A stretch of DNA of 15,007 bases from Chlamydiota bacterium (GTDB lineage: Bacteria; Chlamydiota; Chlamydiia; Chlamydiales; JAJFMK01), in contig JAJFMK010000186.1 in the NCBI GenBank assembly GCA_021772215.1, positions 1 through 15,007 on the forward strand, in the 5' to 3' direction. The notes under the pieces were generated by a model. That model saw nothing but the letters and a program-made list of their open reading frames with translations, was not told the origin of the DNA and ran no database searches. Below, one piece after another: positions 1 through 6,610 of this stretch. Numbering within the stretch: the first letter of the stretch is position 1; each line of letters opens with the position of its first letter. A program made the translations under genes and the position numbers.

Positions 1-60
1 CTTGAGGCAAAATGAAAGAAATCTACTGCACCTGAATTATACAACGGCTCCTTTAACCAG
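1..60 (+). repeat. Partial third copy of the LVIVD-gene trailer element (right end only)
   Basis: TTGAGG at 2-7 and the block starting AATT at 35, with GGCTCCTT at 46-53, match the right part of the element found in full at 11386-11525. The distance from TTGAGG to AATT is 33 bases in both this copy and the 11464-11497 copy, so the alignment is ungapped. I count about 18 of 25 matches in the right block and 15 of 33 in the spacer against that copy. The conserved hairpin A would lie left of the window edge. The small right-hand hairpin does not form with the same pairs here, so this copy may be decayed or merely related. Confidence 0.6.
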
Positions 61-67
61 GAAAAAA

Positions 68-96
68 TTGTTGTAAATAAAATTAAACTTGATAAA
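68..96 (+). promoter_or_regulatory. Candidate sigma70-type promoter for the first giant gene
   Basis: TTGTTG at 68-73 and GATAAA at 91-96 are separated by 17 bases. Each shares four or so positions with the consensus boxes. Transcription would begin near 103, leaving a leader of roughly 20 bases that holds the ribosome binding site. This is a consensus match only. Confidence 0.45.
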
Positions 97-111
97 AATC
101 CCCCCTGCAAG

Positions 112-117
112 AAGGAG
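112..117 (+). promoter_or_regulatory. Shine-Dalgarno site AAGGAG that fixes the start at 126
   Basis: AAGGAG lies 8 bases before the ATG at 126. It decides between that start and the in-frame ATG pair at 240 and 243, which would give a textbook signal peptide but has no comparable site upstream. Confidence 0.8.
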
Positions 118-125
118 CTTTTTTT

Positions 126-3100
126 ATGTCCTCTATTTCTCCTATCCTCACAAGAGATGATCACTTTTCCCCCAAAAACTCAGAAAACACTTCCCGGCAT
201 ACTACGGCTACTCACCGCTGCCGCGCCATACCTGCTTCAATGATGGTGAGAGGCACTGCCCTTTTCCTGGCAAGCTTAGTTACCTCAGCAGCTGCTCTAA
301 AAAGGTTTGGTGGCCAAAGAGGTGAAGCTTCAGTTCCTGCGGCTAACAACCCCATCTCTTTGGCAAATTTCATCCCAACCCAGGCCGTTCAGCCTCAAGA
401 AGAATTTTATTTTCCCCTTGGAGAAGTTTTTAATCATATTGAAGGTGGACCCATTCACATCAACGCCACACTAGCGGATGGTGGTCCACTGCCTGCCTGG
501 CTTCAGTTTGATCCTATTTTAAGTGAAATCTCGTGGGGATTCACCAACGGATATCCTACTCTTGCTATTAACAATCAGCTTTGTTTCTCCTTTACCACAA
601 GTTTGGATATATTCGACATCTCTAATCCCATCTATCCATTTTATGTAAGCTCTTATAAATTAGTTGGTCGGACGCGAGCGGTTGCTGTGGAGAATAACAT
701 CATCTACATGATTGATGGCGGCTACTTGTCGATTGTTGATATCAGTGACCCAAATGAGCCTCATCTGCTGGGAAACAGTACAACATACCTTAGAGACCCG
801 GAGGGTATTGCTATCTCAAAAAATGCTGCCTTCATTACAGATCGTAGCAGCCTAAAAATTTTTGACGTCTCTAACCCTGCTCAGCCAAAATTTCTAGGCT
901 CGCACTCCCTATCTAATTCACATCCTCAGTTTAACAGAGCTTACCAAATTGCTATCCTAGACAACATAGCTTCTGTTGTTATTTATGGTAAAGGTGTAGA
1001 GATCATCAACGTCACAAACCCAAATCAACCCACTGATTTGAGCTTCTATAGCTCAGAAAAGAATCCCTTTTCGGTCTGGATGGCAAAAGACTATCTTTAC
1101 CTTTCAGAGAGAGTGGGCTGTCTAAAAATAATAGATATTACCAATCCAATTAATCCTTATCAGGTGGGCCACTATCAATCCTGTTCTTCTGGATATGACG
1201 TATTTGTCTCAAACAGCACTGCTTATCTAATTGACGTCGAAACCTTAAGGTTAATAAATGTCGAGAATTCAACTCAGCCTCAACTGGAGAAATCTGTTGC
1301 TTTACCAGGAAATTGGGTAAGAGCCGCTGTAGATGAAAACTTTGCCATCGTTTCTAATACTGACTTTGAAACGGGCTATGCTTTCTTAAATATATTAGAC
1401 ATTCACTCCCCAAGAGGTATTCTTACAGGTACCCCCTCACACCAAAATCTAGGAGTAAACAGTATAAAAATTGTGGGGTTTGATGCTTTAGGCAACAGCA
1501 CCTACACACTATTCGACTTGTATATTGGCCGCTCCCCCTTTGTTCTGAATTCAATAACTGGCCAATCTATTCAACCCAACCATCCCTTCACACTGAATGT
1601 CAACACGCAAAATAGCTTTTCAGATCCCGATAACGACTTTTTGTCCCTCTCCGCTTCCACCCCTGCATGGTTAACATTCAAGTTACCCCCTCAATACCAA
1701 AATGCTATTACCTTGTTATCTGAATTCGAAATCCTTCCTTATTATTGTAATATCGAAGTGGATAACCATTTGCTCTATCTTGTCGGAATTGAATCCGACT
1801 TTCAGATTTTTGACATCAGCGCCCCTACAAACCCAACACTTATTGGGTTATCGCCTATGCAAAACCAAGTCTACGATTTTGTAATCAGAGACAATCTTGC
1901 GTTCATCACTGTTGATTCTTTAGGATTGCAGATTTTAGACTTAACAGATCCAAGTGATCTTCAACTACTTGGTTCTTATAACACTTATGGACATATGTTT
2001 GGGGTAGATGTATCTGGAAACTACGCCTGTGTGATTGATACAGGTGTTGGACTTCGCATCATTAACGTAAATAACTCCTCCTCTCCAGTGCTAACAGCCA
2101 CCTTTGGTGATCTAAACTTTAGAGATGTCTCTCTTGTTGGCCGTACGGCCTTTGTTGTTGGTTTTGAAAGCATGTATATCATTGATTTTAGCACACCATC
2201 AAACCCGCAGCTAATAAGTTCGTTTAACAACCCGTATTTGTGGGACAATATCGTTGTATCAAGGGGATTCGCCTATGCAACAAACGCTAGGACTCTAGCT
2301 ATCATTGATGTCAATGACTTAAACAATCCCCGCCTAGCCAGCACCTATGACAACCCAACCCTATTTTCCTCCCCTAAAATTATTGGAAACCTCGCTTTTA
2401 TGGGTAAGTGGAGTCAAGACCACCACACTGATCACATTGGTCTAGAAATTGTGGATATCAGCGACCCAGAGAATCCTATTTCTATTGGCTCTTATCAATC
2501 CTTAGACCACGGATTAGCCGTAAGCGCCACCAATACCCACGTCTTTCTCTTTTCTGCTATTCGTGATGAAAGCAACTATGATTTCATCAACCCTAACCTA
2601 CAAACCTTTGACATTACCAACTGGCAGTTTTCTGGCACTCCCACAGAAGAGGACGCTGGAAACCTTGATCTAGTTGTAACTGCTAAGGATCCAGCTGGAC
2701 TAACGGCTTCAAGCCCCTTCCAATTAAGAATAGAGGGAGCTCCACACTTCGTTAATTCCATTGCTAACCAATTCACACCTGTTAATGAACCCTTTGTCTT
2801 TTTTGTGGATCAGGATACTTTTTCTGATCCTAACGGGGATGTAATCGGCTACTCAGCTAGGTTAAATGGGACAGACCATCTCCCTCCATGGCTTAGTTTC
2901 TCTTCAACTGGAATTTTTAGTGGCCTCCCTTCGTTGGAAGATGTGGGCGTTTATACGATTAAGGTCGAGGCATTTGATGGAATTGTCGAAAAAAGAGCGC
3001 CAGCTTTCTTTGATATCAATGTCGCAAACGCGCTTGAAGACCAATTGACAAGGGTAGGCGGCAACTTCCACTTCTCTATGGACCCCCTTATCACCAATCC

Positions 3101-4139
3101 TCAAGGTCTCGTCAGCTATACTGTCACCCAAACAGATGGTTCTCCTCTACCAACTTGGCTGCACTTTAACCCAGATACAATCTCTTTTTCAGGGAGTCCT
3201 GGCTTAGGTGACAAAAAAGAGTGGTCTATTCTCATCACAGCCGATGATGGCGTGCAAAATCCCTCTTCAGCATCCTTTGCCATCTTAGTCACTGATAACA
3301 TACCCCCGAGGGTAGTTAATCCTATCTCAAACCAGCTGGCAAGGGTCAATCACCACTATAATTTTGCTATCTCGGACACCACCTTTGAAGATGACAATGG
3401 CGATGCCCTCACCTACACGGCAAGAAAAGTGGGAGGAAAGCCTCTTCCTTCCTGGCTCCATTTTGGTGATCGCACATTCTCCGGAAAACCAGGAAGAAGT
3501 GACACAGGAGACTTTGGAGACAAAATTATCCCCATCGAGGTAACTGCTTCTGACGGAACTGCTCAAGTCGCTAATGCATTCGATTTAACAGTAGAAGGCA
3601 CCTCATACGGGGAGATTGCTCTTTCGATAGCAGCTCCTGCAGGAACTTTTGCAGCCCTTGCCCTAGCTTGGTATAAAAAAAGAGGCATCGTTCTAAACCC
3701 ATTTAACAAGCTAAAATACTTAAAACCCAAAGAGCGCATCAACATCGAAGAGGAGGGATATCGCCATGAGCTTTGCGTTCCTGCAAAGGAGGTCACTCTT
3801 GTTAAAGTTTATCAAGGCAAAAGCACCTATTTCGGGCTGAGTGGCCCAAGATGGGTAGAGGAGTTTTTAACTTATGATTCCTCTTTACCAGGTGGTTTAC
3901 TTCTTCCAGATTGGCTGAGGTATCAAAGTGGAGAAAACCTGCTTTATGCCAGCGTGCCGCCTCGTCAAAGCGATGTTGGAAATTACAAAATACGCGCCTA
4001 TTCTCACGGTGGTGTAATCAAAGAGGAGTTTATCTTAGAGGTGGTGGATCCAAATGCTCACCCTCCCAAAATTAGAGGCTCTTCGGCCCTTGATCAGCCT
4101 CTTTTAGGTGATGAGGGTGCAGAAATGACACCTCTGTAA
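126..4139 (+). CDS. Giant membrane-anchored surface protein with two LVIVD beta-propellers nested in cadherin-like (CADG) domains
   Basis: This 1337-residue protein probably sits in the envelope with most of its mass outside the inner membrane. The biochemical role is unknown, and adhesion or ligand binding is inference from the fold types. A polar stretch (1-40) precedes a hydrophobic signal-like segment (about 42-58). A CADG domain starts near 80 and is interrupted after PAWLQF (W125) by seven LVIVD motifs beginning near residues 160, 201, 243, 291, 333, 374 and 421, then resumes at TGTP (434-437). A second CADG domain breaks after PAWLTF (W515) for seven more motifs (559, 601, 643, 683, 724, 773, 825) and resumes at SGTP (836-839). 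Three uninterrupted CADG domains follow (key Trp 922, 1011, 1110), with Asp/Asn-rich calcium-type motifs such as FSDPNGD. A transmembrane helix (about 1163-1182) ends in WYKKRG. Another CADG-like module with LPDWLRY (W1263) lies beyond it. The gene has its own promoter and Shine-Dalgarno site. Its paralogue is at 7375-11286. Confidence 0.9.
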   Translation: MSSISPILTRDDHFSPKNSENTSRHTTATHRCRAIPASMMVRGTALFLASLVTSAAALKRFGGQRGEASVPAANNPISLANFIPTQAVQPQEEFYFPLGEVFNHIEGGPIHINATLADGGPLPAWLQFDPILSEISWGFTNGYPTLAINNQLCFSFTTSLDIFDISNPIYPFYVSSYKLVGRTRAVAVENNIIYMIDGGYLSIVDISDPNEPHLLGNSTTYLRDPEGIAISKNAAFITDRSSLKIFDVSNPAQPKFLGSHSLSNSHPQFNRAYQIAILDNIASVVIYGKGVEIINVTNPNQPTDLSFYSSEKNPFSVWMAKDYLYLSERVGCLKIIDITNPINPYQVGHYQSCSSGYDVFVSNSTAYLIDVETLRLINVENSTQPQLEKSVALPGNWVRAAVDENFAIVSNTDFETGYAFLNILDIHSPRGILTGTPSHQNLGVNSIKIVGFDALGNSTYTLFDLYIGRSPFVLNSITGQSIQPNHPFTLNVNTQNSFSDPDNDFLSLSASTPAWLTFKLPPQYQNAITLLSEFEILPYYCNIEVDNHLLYLVGIESDFQIFDISAPTNPTLIGLSPMQNQVYDFVIRDNLAFITVDSLGLQILDLTDPSDLQLLGSYNTYGHMFGVDVSGNYACVIDTGVGLRIINVNNSSSPVLTATFGDLNFRDVSLVGRTAFVVGFESMYIIDFSTPSNPQLISSFNNPYLWDNIVVSRGFAYATNARTLAIIDVNDLNNPRLASTYDNPTLFSSPKIIGNLAFMGKWSQDHHTDHIGLEIVDISDPENPISIGSYQSLDHGLAVSATNTHVFLFSAIRDESNYDFINPNLQTFDITNWQFSGTPTEEDAGNLDLVVTAKDPAGLTASSPFQLRIEGAPHFVNSIANQFTPVNEPFVFFVDQDTFSDPNGDVIGYSARLNGTDHLPPWLSFSSTGIFSGLPSLEDVGVYTIKVEAFDGIVEKRAPAFFDINVANALEDQLTRVGGNFHFSMDPLITNPQGLVSYTVTQTDGSPLPTWLHFNPDTISFSGSPGLGDKKEWSILITADDGVQNPSSASFAILVTDNIPPRVVNPISNQLARVNHHYNFAISDTTFEDDNGDALTYTARKVGGKPLPSWLHFGDRTFSGKPGRSDTGDFGDKIIPIEVTASDGTAQVANAFDLTVEGTSYGEIALSIAAPAGTFAALALAWYKKRGIVLNPFNKLKYLKPKERINIEEEGYRHELCVPAKEVTLVKVYQGKSTYFGLSGPRWVEEFLTYDSSLPGGLLLPDWLRYQSGENLLYASVPPRQSDVGNYKIRAYSHGGVIKEEFILEVVDPNAHPPKIRGSSALDQPLLGDEGAEMTPL

Positions 4140-4400
4140 CAGCGGAGCTTTTATAGCGCCATCGAGCAACTTGGTCACAGTGTTTTTTTTGATAATTTCG
4201 TTTCGAATTGGTTAATTTTGTAAGTTCGCATACTGTTGGTAGTGGGAAACTTATGAAATTAGTCAAATGAGTACATAAGGGGCAAGAAATAGTACAACAA
4301 AATTGCTCAGGGGCTTCTTTAGCAATTGTCTGGAAGGAACGATCGAGAGCTATTTCCCTTCTAATAGGGGAACAAGCGAGATGAGAACTTATAAACCGGA
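4140..4400. other. Intergenic region between the first giant gene and the SRP RNA
   Basis: No credible gene is present. A run of eight T at 4183-4190 follows no GC-rich hairpin, so I do not call a terminator there. The repeated structured element occupies 4190-4329. Beyond it, TTCCC at 4354-4358 can pair with GGGAA at 4368-4372 around a nine-base loop. No T run follows on either strand, so its role is unclear. Confidence 0.6.
4190..4329 (+). repeat. Structured trailer element, copy 1 (probable plus-strand RNA structure)
   Basis: Hairpin A pairs 4214-4226 with 4248-4260 over 13 positions, including U-G at 4219/4255 and G-U at 4220/4254. Inside it, ACTG (4232-4235) pairs with TAGT (4240-4243) around loop TTGG. 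Hairpin B pairs AATTGCT (4301-4307) with AGCAATT (4321-4327). The whole segment aligns without gaps to 11386-11525. Over 4190-4260 I count 54 of 71 identities, and 15 of the 17 differences are transitions. The wobble pairs are valid only if the plus strand is the RNA. It lies 50 bases after the stop of the first giant gene. It could be an mRNA trailer, a 3'-derived small RNA, or a dispersed repeat. Confidence 0.75.
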
Positions 4401-4490
4401 GAGGGTCTCGTGGCATAAAGCAGAGCTATAAGGCTGCTACCTTCCGATCCTGACCTGGTTAAGACCTGTTCATTCCACGAGGTCCCCGGC
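4401..4490 (-). ncRNA. ffs: Signal recognition particle RNA (4.5S RNA, small bacterial type)
   Basis: Read on the minus strand, this carries the conserved SRP RNA apical domain: ACCAGGTCAGGATCGGAAGG followed by TAGCAGCC, with the GGAA tetraloop and the internal-loop bases bound by the Ffh M-domain. The ends form a closing stem: CTCGTGG (4475-4481) pairs with CCACGAG (4407-4413), continued by GGG (4484-4486) with CCC (4403-4405). Length near 90 bases fits the small bacterial form. The RNA pairs with Ffh to deliver nascent membrane proteins to the translocon. The 5' end near 4490 is inferred from the -10 box at 4498-4503. The 3' end is approximate, because no clear T-rich terminator follows. 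Confidence 0.95.
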
Positions 4491-4497
4491 GCAAACT

Positions 4498-4503
4498 ATT
4501 CTA
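4498..4503 (-). promoter_or_regulatory. Candidate -10 box for the SRP RNA gene
   Basis: TAGAAT on the minus strand matches five of six consensus bases and ends seven bases before the proposed RNA start at 4490. It lies immediately after the mazG stop codon. I see no good -35 box 16-18 bases upstream, so the RNA may be partly read through from mazG. Confidence 0.5.
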
Positions 4504-4884
4504 TCAGTTTGAGCTTTTTTCTTCTAGCTTGATTCGGTCCCACTGCTCGTGGAGCTCTTCGAGAGTCTCCACTTTGGCATCGCCAAAGACGTGAGGGTGG
4601 CGGCGAATGAGCTTTTCATTGAGGTGGGTAAGGAGATCTTTGAGAGTAAAGCGCTTCTCTTTAGAGGCGATTTTGGTCATGAAGTAGACATTGAAGAAGA
4701 CATCTGCGAGCTCTTTCATCGTTTTTTCGTCGTCGCCTGCGTCAATCTCTTCGAAGAGTTCACCGATCTCCTCTTCAAGATATTTTTTCATTGAAGAGAG
4801 GGTCTGCTTTTGATCCCAGGGACAGCCGTCAGGTCCTAGTAGGGCCTCTGTGATCTCCTCTAAACGGTCAAATTCCTCTTGCAT
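4504..4884 (-). CDS. mazG: MazG-family nucleoside triphosphate pyrophosphohydrolase, single-domain form
   Basis: MazG enzymes hydrolyse nucleoside triphosphates to monophosphate and pyrophosphate in the cytoplasm, which cleans non-canonical or excess nucleotides from the pool. The 126-residue product has the family signature GCPWDQKQT (20-28), the metal-binding E-E-x-x-E cluster (E38, E39, E42), the following E-x-x-D (E58, D61), and the hallmark RRHPHVFGD (94-102). The E. coli protein has two tandem domains and about 263 residues. This one corresponds to a single catalytic domain, a form common elsewhere. The start at 4884 begins the family's usual MQEEFDRLEEI region. It lacks a clear Shine-Dalgarno site. 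The gene is divergent from yicC, and the SRP RNA lies directly downstream on the same strand. Confidence 0.92.
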   Translation of the reverse strand: MQEEFDRLEEITEALLGPDGCPWDQKQTLSSMKKYLEEEIGELFEEIDAGDDEKTMKELADVFFNVYFMTKIASKEKRFTLKDLLTHLNEKLIRRHPHVFGDAKVETLEELHEQWDRIKLEEKSSN

Positions 4885-4893
4885 AACGCTGTT

Positions 4894-4941
4894 AGGATAC
4901 AGTAGATCAAAGTTGACTACAAGGGATTTAGCTGGTAATAT
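4894..4941. promoter_or_regulatory. Divergent promoter region between mazG and yicC
   Basis: On the plus strand, TTGACT (4913-4918) and TAATAT (4936-4941) are 17 bases apart, a good sigma70-type pair. The predicted transcription start falls at or next to the yicC ATG at 4948. On the minus strand, TTGTAG (4922-4917) and TATCCT (4899-4894) are also 17 bases apart, with a start about three bases before the mazG ATG. The two promoters overlap, so transcription in one direction may hinder the other. The minus-strand match is the weaker one. Confidence 0.5.
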
Positions 4942-4947
4942 TTCACC

Positions 4948-5808
4948 ATGATTCGCAGCATGACGGCCTATGGGCGCGCCGTGAAGAGATCCCCTACTGG
5001 AACACTGATTTGTGAGATCACATCAGTTAACCGCAAGCATTTCGACCTTAAAGCCTTAATCCCAAGAGAGCTTACCGGTTTTGAGCCGAAGATTCGCAGC
5101 TGGCTGGCTCCTCAAATTTTAAGAGGGCATGTCGTTTTGCGTCTTTCTATCCAGGTTGATCCAGCCCAAAGGGTTCTTTGGCCAGAAGTTAACGAAGCCA
5201 AGACATATCTTGAGAAGAGGCGCCGTTTTGAAGAGGAACTTGGGCTTAAAACGAGTGACGATGCCATCGCAAGCTGGCTTTTGAGCTTAGAGCCAGAATC
5301 TAAGGAGGAGGAGGTCAAAGATGGTGAGGTGAAGGAGCTGATTGAAGCTGCCTTTGCTCCTTTTGATGCGATGCGAAAATCTGAGGGTGAAGCGCTAAGA
5401 GCGGACCTGCTGAACTTGATCGATAGGGTTGATCACCATATGAATCAGATTCAGGGGCAGTCGAAAGGTTTAAAAAAGAAAATTTATGAGCGCCTCACAG
5501 GTCTGGCGGAAGAGTTTAAGCTCTCCTCATCAGATGGCGTTTTTGAACGAGAAGCGGCTCTTCTAGCCGACAAAGGTGACATTAACGAAGAGGTTGTCCG
5601 CTTTAAGTCGCACCTAGATCAGCTCAAAACTATGATCAATGGCGATGAGAGAGGAATAGGAAAGAGTCTGGACTTTATATTGCAAGAGTGCTTTAGAGAG
5701 GTGAACACAATTGCTTCGAAAGCGGCCGATTTGGAAATTGCTAGAGATGTCATCCAGATCAAGAGTGAACTCGAGCGAATGAAAGAGCAGGTGCAAAATG
5801 TCGAATAG
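4948..5808 (+). CDS. yicC: YicC/YloC-family endoribonuclease
   Basis: The family includes E. coli YicC and B. subtilis YloC, reported as endoribonucleases acting in RNA turnover. The 286-residue product is full length. The N-terminal domain opens with the typical MIRSMTAYGRA and contains EITSVNRKHFDLKALIPREL. The C-terminal domain (DUF1732 type, about 200-286) has DINEEVVRFKSHLDQL (from 211), LDFILQECFREVNTIASK (from 241) and the closing EQVQNVE. Family members usually read LDFLxQEMNREANTxxSK here, so CF replaces MN. The start at 4948 matches the family N-terminus and has no Shine-Dalgarno site, consistent with a leaderless message from the promoter at 4913-4941. The stop overlaps gmk by 11 bases. 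The order yicC-gmk-omega is also found in Firmicutes (yloC-gmk-rpoZ) and supports all three calls. Confidence 0.93.
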   Translation: MIRSMTAYGRAVKRSPTGTLICEITSVNRKHFDLKALIPRELTGFEPKIRSWLAPQILRGHVVLRLSIQVDPAQRVLWPEVNEAKTYLEKRRRFEEELGLKTSDDAIASWLLSLEPESKEEEVKDGEVKELIEAAFAPFDAMRKSEGEALRADLLNLIDRVDHHMNQIQGQSKGLKKKIYERLTGLAEEFKLSSSDGVFEREAALLADKGDINEEVVRFKSHLDQLKTMINGDERGIGKSLDFILQECFREVNTIASKAADLEIARDVIQIKSELERMKEQVQNVE

Positions 5809-6361
5809 CGCTGCGCTATTTGTTGTTAGCGGCCCAGCGGGAAGTGGGAAGACAACCCTTGTTGACCTTCTGCATAAGGAGTACCCGCGTTGCATAAAGA
5901 ATGTCTCCTTTACGACTAGAGCCAAACGTGAGGGTGAAAAAGATGGCATCGATTACTTCTTTGTTACTAAGGAGAAATTTGATGAGATGGTTAAGCGAGA
6001 TGAGTTCTTAGAGCATATTGAGCTCTTTGGAAACTCTTATGGCACCTCAAAAGCGTGGATTGCGAGTCAACTCGATGAGGGGAAATTGGTTTTTTTGGCG
6101 ATCGATGTGAGGGGTGGTTTATCGATTAGAAATGAGATTGAGGCGACCTATATTTTTGTGATGCCGCCGTCGGTCGAAACATTAGAGGAGAGGCTTTTAA
6201 GTCGCGATAGCGAAGAGGCTGAGGAGCGACAAAAGAGATTATCCAGAGCCACTGAAGAGATGGAGAAGGCGAAACAGTATGACCATATCGTCATCAATGA
6301 TGTTCTTCAGGAAGCGTACGAGGAATTTAAAAAGATTATATTTACTAAAGGAGTTTTATGA
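5798..6361 (+). CDS. gmk: Guanylate kinase
   Basis: This enzyme transfers phosphate from ATP to GMP (or dGMP), giving GDP for RNA, DNA and GTP synthesis in the cytoplasm. The 187-residue product has the P-loop GPAGSGKTT (12-20) and the GMP-binding SFTTRAKREGEKDG (37-50) with S37 and R41. ELFGNSYGTS (75-84) carries Y81, and the lid-like arginine-rich segment is near RLSRATEEM. Family length is about 185-210, so it is complete. The ATG at 5798 lies inside the end of yicC (11-base overlap), and the stop overlaps the next gene as ATGA, which indicates translational coupling through the operon. The usual IDVQGA motif reads IDVRGG, a mild deviation. Confidence 0.96.
   Translation: MSNSAALFVVSGPAGSGKTTLVDLLHKEYPRCIKNVSFTTRAKREGEKDGIDYFFVTKEKFDEMVKRDEFLEHIELFGNSYGTSKAWIASQLDEGKLVFLAIDVRGGLSIRNEIEATYIFVMPPSVETLEERLLSRDSEEAEERQKRLSRATEEMEKAKQYDHIVINDVLQEAYEEFKKIIFTKGVL
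6347..6353 (+). promoter_or_regulatory. Shine-Dalgarno site AAAGGAG for the omega-like gene
   Basis: AAAGGAG lies inside the last codons of gmk, four bases before the ATG at 6358. It makes the ATGA-overlap start credible. Confidence 0.75.
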
Positions 6362-6606
6362 TTGATCAGAAGAAACTAGCTCTTACGAATGAAGAGCTGC
6401 GTAAGCGCTTTGATAGTCAGTTTGAATTGGTCAACTACGCTATAAGGCTGGCAGAAAATATGATAAAAACCGGGCGTGACACACGAATAAAAACCGATGT
6501 GCATAGCAAGGCGTTTCAGATCTTGGCAGAGATTCGCGAACATAAAGATTCATTTGATCTGACTGTCGTTGATACAGACGAAGAGACAGGAATCAACGGC
6601 GAGTAG
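6358..6606 (+). CDS. rpoZ: RNA polymerase omega subunit-like protein (CT031-type)
   Basis: The 82-residue product is proposed as the omega subunit, which helps RNA polymerase assembly by clamping the beta-prime C-terminus. Support comes from the segment RKRFDSQFELVNYAIRLAEN (from about residue 15). It follows the omega pattern of a hydrophobic helix after a D-x-x-F/Y-x-L-V core, with a second short helix at HSKAFQILAEI. Position is equally telling: a small gene directly after gmk is rpoZ in many bacteria and the hypothetical CT031 in C. trachomatis. Basic motifs usual in omega, such as the A-x-R-A-R cluster, are only partly kept (AIRLAEN), so sequence similarity alone is weak. It overlaps gmk by four bases and has a strong Shine-Dalgarno site. 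Confidence 0.65.
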   Translation: MIDQKKLALTNEELRKRFDSQFELVNYAIRLAENMIKTGRDTRIKTDVHSKAFQILAEIREHKDSFDLTVVDTDEETGINGE

Positions 6607-6610
6607 GCAG

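Noticed and set aside
240..245. Internal ATG pair as the true start of the first giant protein
   Set aside because: It would give a tidy signal peptide but has no Shine-Dalgarno site. The start at 126 has one, and the paralogue keeps a similar N-terminal extension.
4183..4190. Run of eight T as the terminator of the first giant gene
   Set aside because: No stable hairpin precedes it. The nearby CACAGTG cannot form a useful stem.
4330..4372. Dyad TTCCC/GGGAA as the SRP RNA terminator
   Set aside because: It lies about 30 bases beyond the likely RNA end and no T run follows on the minus strand.
4072..4416. Minus-strand ORF of 114 codons across the trailer element and into the SRP RNA
   Set aside because: It begins inside the SRP RNA and runs into the end of the first giant gene. 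The corresponding frame has a stop just upstream in copy 2 and a stop within the conserved block in the copy at 1-60.
4549..4794. Plus-strand ORF opposite mazG
   Set aside because: It is a shadow of a gene with strong MazG motifs on the other strand and has no signals of its own.
6569..6610. TTG start extending the membrane protein upstream by 14 residues
   Set aside because: The extension overlaps the omega-like gene, is polar, and has no Shine-Dalgarno site. The ATG at 6611 places the hydrophobic helix at the usual N-terminal position.
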